From NCBI GenBank assembly GCA_017979445.1, contig CM030717.1, forward strand, positions 24,539,288 to 24,603,287: DNA of 64,000 bases. Direction: 5' to 3'. The DNA comes from Akebia trifoliata (lineage: Eukaryota; Streptophyta; Magnoliopsida; Ranunculales; Lardizabalaceae). The notes beneath the pieces are model-generated. The model was not told the DNA's origin. It ran no database searches and saw nothing but the letters and a program-made list of their open reading frames with translations. Both the position numbers and the translations under genes were made by a program. Positions 56,786 through 64,000 of the stretch are shown piece after piece; positions within the stretch are counted from its first letter, which is position 1, and every line of letters begins with the position of its first letter.

Positions 56786-58345
56786 GCGATTTCATCTCAA
56801 CAGTCAATGAAAAAAGTAACTTACATTGAAGCTAGACATGGTAGTAAAGGCATTAGAGAAGCATAACAAGATTCTAAATATGCTAATGTCGAATCCAACA
56901 TCATTCAGGCTATTCAACATCAAGTTTTTTGCTTAAATCAACTTGTGTCGGGGCAACATCAACAACTGCAAACAATGCAAATCACTTGACTACCTATGGC
57001 TCCTGTAAATCAAGGACCACCTATTCACATTTACTATAACCAACAACGACATGAGATCGTTCAAAAGGGAAAAAATGAGTTTAGAGAAGCTAAAGTGAGA
57101 AGCACTATAAAAGAAAAATCAGCCAACAAACTTGAGGCAGTCAAAGAAGAAATTAGAAGAATGAAAAAAAAAGGATTATGTAAATAGAATAAGGTTTAAA
57201 GATCTTTGCCTATACCCAAACGCATCGTTATCACCAAAATTCAAGTGCCCCAATTTCAAGAAGTACAATGGCATTGGGTACCCTCTTTCCCATTTGAAGC
57301 TCTATGTGCCATTTGGGGATGACAACAGATTGTTGTTCCAATTCTTCCAAAGAAGTTTAAAGGGAGCAACCATCTCTTGGTTCTCCCAACTAGATCACTC
57401 TTGAATTGAGATTTGACTATAATCTTTTTGGAGGAGTATAAATTCAATATCGACATGGGGTTAGATAGAAAAACTATGGTAAAGATGACTTGGGAACAAA
57501 AAGAGAGTGTAAAAGAGTATGCACAAAAGTGAATGAAATTTGCCTTTAAGGTAAACTCACCAATGACTAATAAGATATGAAAACCATATTTATCTCGGCT
57601 CTAGGTCACTCATTCTCCACACACCTAGTGGGTCATACAATTGCAAGCTTCCCTTCATTAGTTCAAGTGTCAAATCGAGTTGAAGACAATATACAGCCAA
57701 GTTTGATCTGTGACCTATCCAGTTTAGGAGCACCAACAAGGGTCCACCCAACATAAATAGGAAGTTTTGAACAAAAAGAAGGAAGAAACACAAGTTGACA
57801 ATTTGCAATGTATTCGACCTTTCTTCATCTCAGCACCAGCAACAAATCAGAGGTCGCCAATACCTCAAGTTCTCTTTAGGGTTAATCCACCTCAAGCAGC
57901 ACCAGTTCTACCAGTACCATGATTTGGTGAGAATACAATATTTAGTCATAACCCACAATTCACTCAAAACCATCAAGTTGAGCAATGCAGACCCAATAGG
58001 ATCCCTTGAGTTTTTACTCATATACCTATGACACTATCAAAACTACTCCCAACATTACTCAGGGGGGAATATCTTATTAAGAGGCAACCAAACCCAAAAT
58101 TGATAAAAGGCCTACGATACAACCCCAATCAATTCTACGAATTTCAAATGGGTACACTGGGGCATGCCATCGACCAATGTTAGCAACTTAAGCAGCAAGT
58201 TCAAAATTTGATCGATAGAAAGATAATCATCCTGGATGGTTCGGTAGCCCTAACACCTCAACAGAACATCAATCATGACCCATTACCAATGCACAACGGG
58301 GAAGGCAATGGCCCTATAGTAAATGTTATAGAGAGGTGAACCAAG
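56786..58345 (+). pseudogene. gypsy-3 gag, plus strand, decayed
   Basis: Plus strand 56996-57187 has 'KEKSANKLEAVKEEIRRM', then 'NRIRFKDLCLYPNASLSPKF' (57187-57246) with a frame change near 57180, 'YPLSHLKLYVPFGDDN', 'RSLKGATISWFSQLDHS', 'WEQKESVKEYAQK' and 'GHSFSTHLVGHTIASFPSLV'. Near 58140-58215 'FQMGTLGHAIDQC' and 'QLKQQVQNLIDRK' form the C-terminal zinc-like region, the second Cys codon followed by a stop. It resembles gypsy-A gag more than Ogre-1 gag. The N-terminal part is cut by Ogre-2 at 56785. Confidence 0.8.
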
Positions 58346-59300
58346 CTTTGACCCTTCAATTTTGATAGCATTTATTGGCTCAAATATTAGAGTCAACTTG
58401 AGGAGAAAGCTAGTGTCCTCAAATATAAATGCCTTACCTCAAGCTATAACTAAACCATCACTATCCCAAGTCTTGCAACTCCCCATCAGAATAGTCAATT
58501 GTATTGTTTTACACCAATTCCCAAACCTCTAATCTTTCATTACCACCCCTTATCATACCTTATACTTTACCAGCTTCAAATTCTTCTTCTCGACCACCCT
58601 TTGTTATACCCTAAACTATACCAATCTCTCAAACCTCAAACTTTTCCTTTTGACCATCTATTGTCATACCTTATACTATACCACAAATCCTTAATCCCGC
58701 TACACCAATCACCAAACTAATCCACCGCCACTCATTCTTCATCTAAAGTCAGAACCCCCACCTATGACCATCATATCCCCTAAACCTTTCCTATACTATT
58801 CAAATAAAATTGTCCTATGGAATTACGGGACAATGATCATTACATCAATTAGGTTTAAAAGGCCAAAGGAAGACACGATTACAGACGTTGGTCATATGAC
58901 CAGATTGGAGAGGTACTACAAAGTACTAGAGAAAAAACAAAAGAAAGATAAGATGAGGAAGCAGACAAAGAATGAGGAAATAATGAAAAAAAAGAAAGGA
59001 AAAACTTGTGAAAGAGGAACAGATACCGCAAAGGGAGCTAGAAAAGAAGAAGAGCATGGTAACCGACAATGAGGCAAATGATCTCCTTAAACTCATTCAA
59101 AAAAATGAGCACAACATAATGGAGTAGTTGAAAAAGACGCTAGCTCAAATCAATATCTTCAACCTCCTATTAAACTCAAAACAACATCGAAAAAAGCTAC
59201 GTAAAATTCTTCCGCTTATCTAACTATCCACTAAGGTTATTGCGGTGAAAGAGGCATTGATTACTACTATTACTATCTTTGATGGACATACTACTTAATG
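58346..59300 (+). pseudogene. gypsy-3 gag-protease linker, decayed
   Basis: The plus ORF 58764-59072 reads 'KIVLWNYGTMIIT', 'ITDVGHMTRLERYYKVLEK' and a Lys-rich tail; then 'ANDLLKLIQKNEHNIME' and 'LAQINIFNLLLNSKQHRKKL' (59075-59200), matching the linker 'EFLKLIKQSEY.VVEQL.KTPA.ISLLSLL' just before the protease in this lineage. The ORF at 58499-58720 is a Pro/Leu/Tyr-rich repeat translation in the wrong frame. The protease box itself is not seen. Confidence 0.7.
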
Positions 59301-60000
59301 CCTTGAGATTGATTCGCTAAATCTAGCCAACATGATAAATGGGAATGTGGAACCAACTTAAGATACGAGGGCTATTATTAAAAAATTAGGTGTTGATTGT
59401 GAAGTTTTCATAAAACCAAACTAACCCATGTCGATAAGGAATGGTTTCAAGCTATTGAGTGGACAACAAATGAAGAGGGGTTATTCTTCATATGTTATTG
59501 TATGGAAAAAATCCCTAAGGACTTTTAGAGTGAGTAAGAGTTAATCAGATGGCTCTCTACTTGACTCACAGAATGGTTCCTACCCTTGGGGCTTTGTTTA
59601 CCACAAAAAAGTTTTTTTTTGTCTTTTCTCGTAAAAACAACTGGATCAGTGCTCAAGTTGTGTATGTCTTAACCCATCAATGAAATTTTTTTATGTTGGA
59701 CTTAACATCAAAGTTGAAGGCTTGACTATTACCTTAATGACAAAGTTAATGGCATGATTGATCGACCATTTTGATTTTTATGAGGAAACTTGCACACTTT
59801 TCGGGTAAGGTGGAATAACATCATTTGATAATAAGCTAATGCAAGGTTAGAATTATAAAAATCCTTATAGAGTTAAGTAGAAAGCAAAGAGGAGAAAAAA
59901 GTAAGGCTCGACCAACAATTGATATTGTTGGATGAAAAAAAGAAGCTAAGCTAGCTCATGGGCGCATCAGAAAAAAGGATCCCACAATTGCTCTCTTGAG
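59301..60000. other. No recognisable gene
   Basis: Possibly decayed continuation of gypsy-3 pol; I could not identify RT or protease motifs in any frame. Confidence 0.4.
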
Positions 60001-63000
60001 TGGCGATTCTGAAGAGTCTTTCAGATAGTATTACTAGGTGGTTTTATTCTTTCAAATAAGAAGTGCTCTTTACTCTAGGTGGTAGACTATTGAGTGGTAA
60101 ATGAGTATGGGTTAACATGAATAGTAGAAGGGGCTAAAGGTGAGTGAAGTGAGATGGGCTATCCTATCAAAACAAAACAAAGAAAGTAGAGAGGCTGGAA
60201 ATTGAATGTATGAAGTAAGAAGGCATGGATTTCTTAGATCATAAACAATGAGTACAGAAAGTAAGGAAGAGATCTGATAGATATGAGAAAGGGTGGGACC
60301 TTACTTTCTGCCTTTGATCCGTCCAATCAAATGTCGGTGACTTCTTTTCCATTGTATCGGCAGTTTAGAAAATAAAATTAGATGTTTTCCAAGGAATTAA
60401 TGAAGTAAAAGAATTAAATTTGGGATATCACCTTTAACAATTGGGAGAGGTCTGACCAAAGTTAGGTCCAACTCAATGGTGACTTTCCCCTCGCCTCAAA
60501 ACTAGAACCAAACCTGTAGGGTTCTATGGGTGGGACCTACTATGTGATTTGCCAACCAAAAATAATTCCAAACGAAGAGTAGTTCTAGTTTTTTTATTAC
60601 TATACTCTTTCATGTACTTCCCATATGCAAATGAATCGAGGGGTAAATCTTGTACGGGAGACCCTTTACTTCTACTTCAAATTAAAAGCAAACTGTCAGC
60701 ATTATACAAACATGTATTTTAGGAGATGGTCTCCTAAATATAGGGATTAACAATTGTATGTCCTCTATAAGAAAGATAGAAGATCTAAAACAATTGCATC
60801 CCAATTGGGCTTTCGTTTAAATAAGCCCCACTCAATGTCCCCCCTCTATTGGTTCTAACCTCTTCTCCTTTTGGCTATTGATTGTAATTACATCCCTTCT
60901 TCTTTGGATAAAAAGAGAAGATCACACAGAAAGTCAATTATCTTTATGAATAACCACTTTAATGTGGTCTCATAGGTCAACTTTCCTCAAGATTAGGCTG
61001 GGAAAGCATCCGGAACATAATCAATGAGAGGGTTTTCTAGATCATCTCCTATCTTCCTACTCGATCTTTGGTGGATTGAATGCTTTCCTGATCAAGGTTT
61101 AGTACATCTGCCAATCATACAAAAATCAACTCGACTCTTCTATCCTACGACCAGCTTTCACGTCGACATTCAGGTCCCATTCTTGTTGTACTTACTATTG
61201 AAGCTCCTTCTAATCAATCTACTGTAGGTTCAATCCTCGATCATTTTATCTTTAGTTAGGGGACGAGTAATCGTGCTCCACATCATAGGATCACATTTTC
61301 ATTAAGGGGATGCTTACTCCCAAGGGATATAAAATTGAAGCAACCTTCACAAGACAAATGGAAGACGATGAATAAATCGGTACTTATTTTCTATCTTTCC
61401 TGGGAATTGATCAAATGGGTCATTCGTTCCATCTTCTTTGTTTAATGTTAAAATTGGTCTTTGAATAACTTTACAAATTAAGGATGCACTTCGTGTCAAC
61501 TCTACTAGTGGTGTTATTCTAAATCATTTTCTTTCTATGCCTTGCTCGTTGGCTTACGAAAGAAGATTTTCCTAATCAATCTTAGGTGTGATGATCTTTC
61601 TTTTGTTGTGTCATGACCACTCAATTGCTGTTGAACTACTAGTTACTCAAAAGCACATAGGAATTCTTAAATCGAGATACAAGAATGGTCTAGTAGCTAT
61701 ATCCATAAGACTTGACCGCCTATTTAGTTATTGAAAACCTACCTGTGGACAGGTCCTCAGGAGAAGACTAACCTATGAATGCTAGGTGCATTTGTAGATA
61801 GATTCTAGTAACTATTAAACCGAGCATTCATCATAAGAGGCAAGAAAACTGCCTTGAAGAACTTAATACCCAGGACTTTGAATGGGTCATTGGGGAATGG
61901 GCTACCTTTGCTCGAAGGCATGCAAAGCTATATTTCCTTATTTATTGGCCAAGAACAAGGGACTTGACTTTGAGATAACAAAATCATGCCTATTTATATG
62001 AAAAATCCACCCCTTGCTTTGAACCGAGGATGGTGCCACAAAAGGAAAGAAATTGGTGGTGACGACGTTCCTAACCTCAAAGATAAGATTCCGAAAGACT
62101 AGATTTTATCCCAATCCCATGAATTTGGAATGGTGGGTTTAATAATTCCATATTCCATATAATTTAATAAAGAATCGGCCATTGTCTTGACTAAAGGCAG
62201 ACATCCACACCTAAGAGGAGTGATCAAGGTCTCTCGAGTTAAAGTTGGTACTCAGGTAGGAGTAGGCTGACTTATGAACAAGAATTCCTCTCATTTTCAA
62301 TGGAGGAATTCTTAAACCTTATCAAGTTATGAAACCATTCGAGGGAGGAGGCTCATTGACTTCAAGAAATGGGATACCAAGTCGATGGAAGACTTTGTTG
62401 GTTCCTACGAGCACATATTTCCTCAATCCATTAAAAGAGGCCTTTGAATTATCTACCCATCTATTAAATAGGAGATTATGGATGCGAAAGCAAAACTCAC
62501 TTCAAGAGAGATCTTAATAGTGTACTTATGCTAGGACGTTGAGTGACTTCAACCAAGAAGTTCCGACAATCAGCCCTAGGGCATTATGCCTTCTAGACAT
62601 ACAAAAATGAAGGCTTTAGCCTGTATTATATATATCATAGCTCTTAAAACCCTTTCCTTTGGGTTGGAGGCACCTCAACTCAACTTACAATACAAGAGAG
62701 AGCAATCCCTTTTGATCCTAAAAACCATACCGAAACCCAACCTACTTTACTAATTTAAAACCTCCAATCGGTATGAGATACACAAAATGGGGGTACTGGC
62801 ATATAGACCTTACTCCTCATCTTATATTAAAACTTCTAATCGGAGAGGCCAGATACCAAAACAAAATAACTGGTAGAGTTGGAATCAAACTAAAGGGATT
62901 TTGCTTAGTGATGTGGACAAATTGACTCCTTTGGGGAGGAAGGTTAACCCAATCTTGAAACCCAGGAAATGCTTTTGATATAGGATTGGTGAAATACAAA

Positions 63001-64000
63001 ACTTCTAACCCATCACTTTGCAATTGATCCAAGGGGAAGCCAACTCACTTATTGATCCTATAGTGCACTTTATATGCTTATTCCAGTGAACAAAGAAAGC
63101 AACTCCACGGGAAACCCCTAAATCAAATAGAGCGAACTTGGTTCACTATAGTTAAAGGGCTAAATTGAGATTAATTACATCCCAAATACGGGAAGAAAAG
63201 ACTTCTTTGAATTTTAGCACATCGTCTGATGAAGAATCCTATAGCTAATATGTTACATTACTTGGATTTGCATCATGTATAATTGGAAGCCCCTCTTCGT
63301 CTATTGCTTGGGTGATAACAACAAACTGTAGGCTTGAGATACCTTTTTGCTTGGAAGAAATTAGGGAAGAACGACTCTCTCACAATTAGTAGGACACAGA
63401 AGAACAACTTACTTGACTTCTTTGTTCCGTTGTTGAGCCATGATAAATGGCTAGACCATAATCTTGCCTTTAGGCTTGCTTAGTACCAACTTCTTAATGT
63501 TAGGATATCCGGGGTTGCCACCTAGCACCCACTTCACTTACACAATTAGTGTAGTGGGAAGCTACCTACCTTCACAACCTAATAACACACCAAACCTTCC
63601 CCCCTTTTCCTTGAAGAAAGTAGATTAACAAGTTGAAAATTCCTAAAAAATGAAGGATTTAGAAAAGTTGGACTCTAGCCCATTATTATGGGCAATTCAC
63701 GATCGATTACTAACCAATTTCAACAGAATAGTTAGGACATATGACACCAAGCCCATTACTTAGGAATTGAGCATAGGCAAAGAAAAATCACTTGTTTGAA
63801 GGTATGGTTCCGTTTGCCGTGTCTTCTTTAGCGCCTTCACTGCACTCGATCTCCTCCGCCGAATGAATCAATAGTTGGTGGTGCCGGGGAAGAGCTCAAT
63901 TGCACCCCTTTCGTATAGAAAGAAGACGATCTAATAGATAGAATCAAGGGTCAATGTAATATGACTTGGCTATTTATTCTTGTGCTATATCATCCACCCG
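60001..64000. other. Unclassified, compositionally different segment (possible organelle-derived DNA)
   Basis: This stretch lacks the long A/T runs and LTR words of the rest of the window and looks more balanced in base composition by eye. No ORF here shows a known domain. Its texture resembles plant mitochondrial intergenic DNA, for example around 63820-63930 ('cttcactgcactcgatctcc'), but I recognise no mitochondrial gene, so the call is tentative. Ordinary unique nuclear spacer or an old unknown repeat are alternatives. Confidence 0.3.

Noticed and set aside
58499..58720. 73-codon Leu/Pro/Tyr repeat ORF
   Set aside because: Wrong frame of the Gag-Pol linker; the residue pattern follows from a short DNA repeat.
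61024..62517. Short plus ORFs at the right edge as mitochondrial genes
   Set aside because: No match to any mitochondrial protein I know; only composition suggests organelle origin.

Overview
The window is a repeat-dense piece of a plant nuclear genome, most likely a eudicot and probably pericentromeric or other gene-poor heterochromatin. I find no intact host gene, rRNA, tRNA or CRISPR array. Nearly everything up to about 59.3 kb is explained by LTR retrotransposons and their fragments, nested inside one another. Evidence for a plant: SIRE-like Ty1/copia coding fragments with an initiator-Met primer site, Ty3/gypsy elements with a tRNA-Arg-type primer site as in the Tat/Ogre lineage, long untranslated leaders, and a plant-specific DUF7745-like reading frame. 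I cannot name the species.

Layout. (1) 1-34659: two internal regions of one gypsy family (gypsy-A and gypsy-B, both minus strand) share a middle LTR (LTR-D, 21852-23530) and end at LTR-E (32957-34659). Gypsy-A keeps decayed gag, protease, RT, RNase H and integrase between about 18.05 and 2.24 kb, with an antisense DUF7745-like ORF beyond the integrase at 1-875. Its RNase H region is split by an 8.9-kb copia element (4241-13168). Its leader carries a PIF/Harbinger-like element (20181-21365). Gypsy-B keeps only part of gag; its leader is split by a solo LTR of family X (27169-30973). (2) 34660-52162: an old family-X LTR on the plus strand, in three pieces, split by a complete 11.7-kb Ogre-like element (Ogre-1, 35065-46779, target duplication CTTAC) and by another family-X solo LTR in opposite orientation (47075-50763, target duplication CAGTC). 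(3) 52163-56785: a truncated relative of Ogre-1 (Ogre-2). (4) 56786-about 59300: decayed plus-strand gag/pol of a gypsy-A-like element. (5) About 59300-64000: no recognisable gene; the last 4 kb differ in composition and may be organelle-derived, a tentative call.

How the parts work together: every coding region is broken, so nothing here is likely to be an autonomous element. The strongest unexplained signal is structural. LTRs of three diverged families (Ogre-1/2, gypsy-A/B, X) carry a hairpin about 160-195 bp from the LTR edge next to the primer site. Its 13-nt loop is almost invariant, while its stem sequence differs between families but still pairs. A second conserved module with a palindrome lies in the leaders of two of these families. 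Coordinates of LTR ends come from TG/CA termini, target duplications and, at two loci, an empty site elsewhere in the window.
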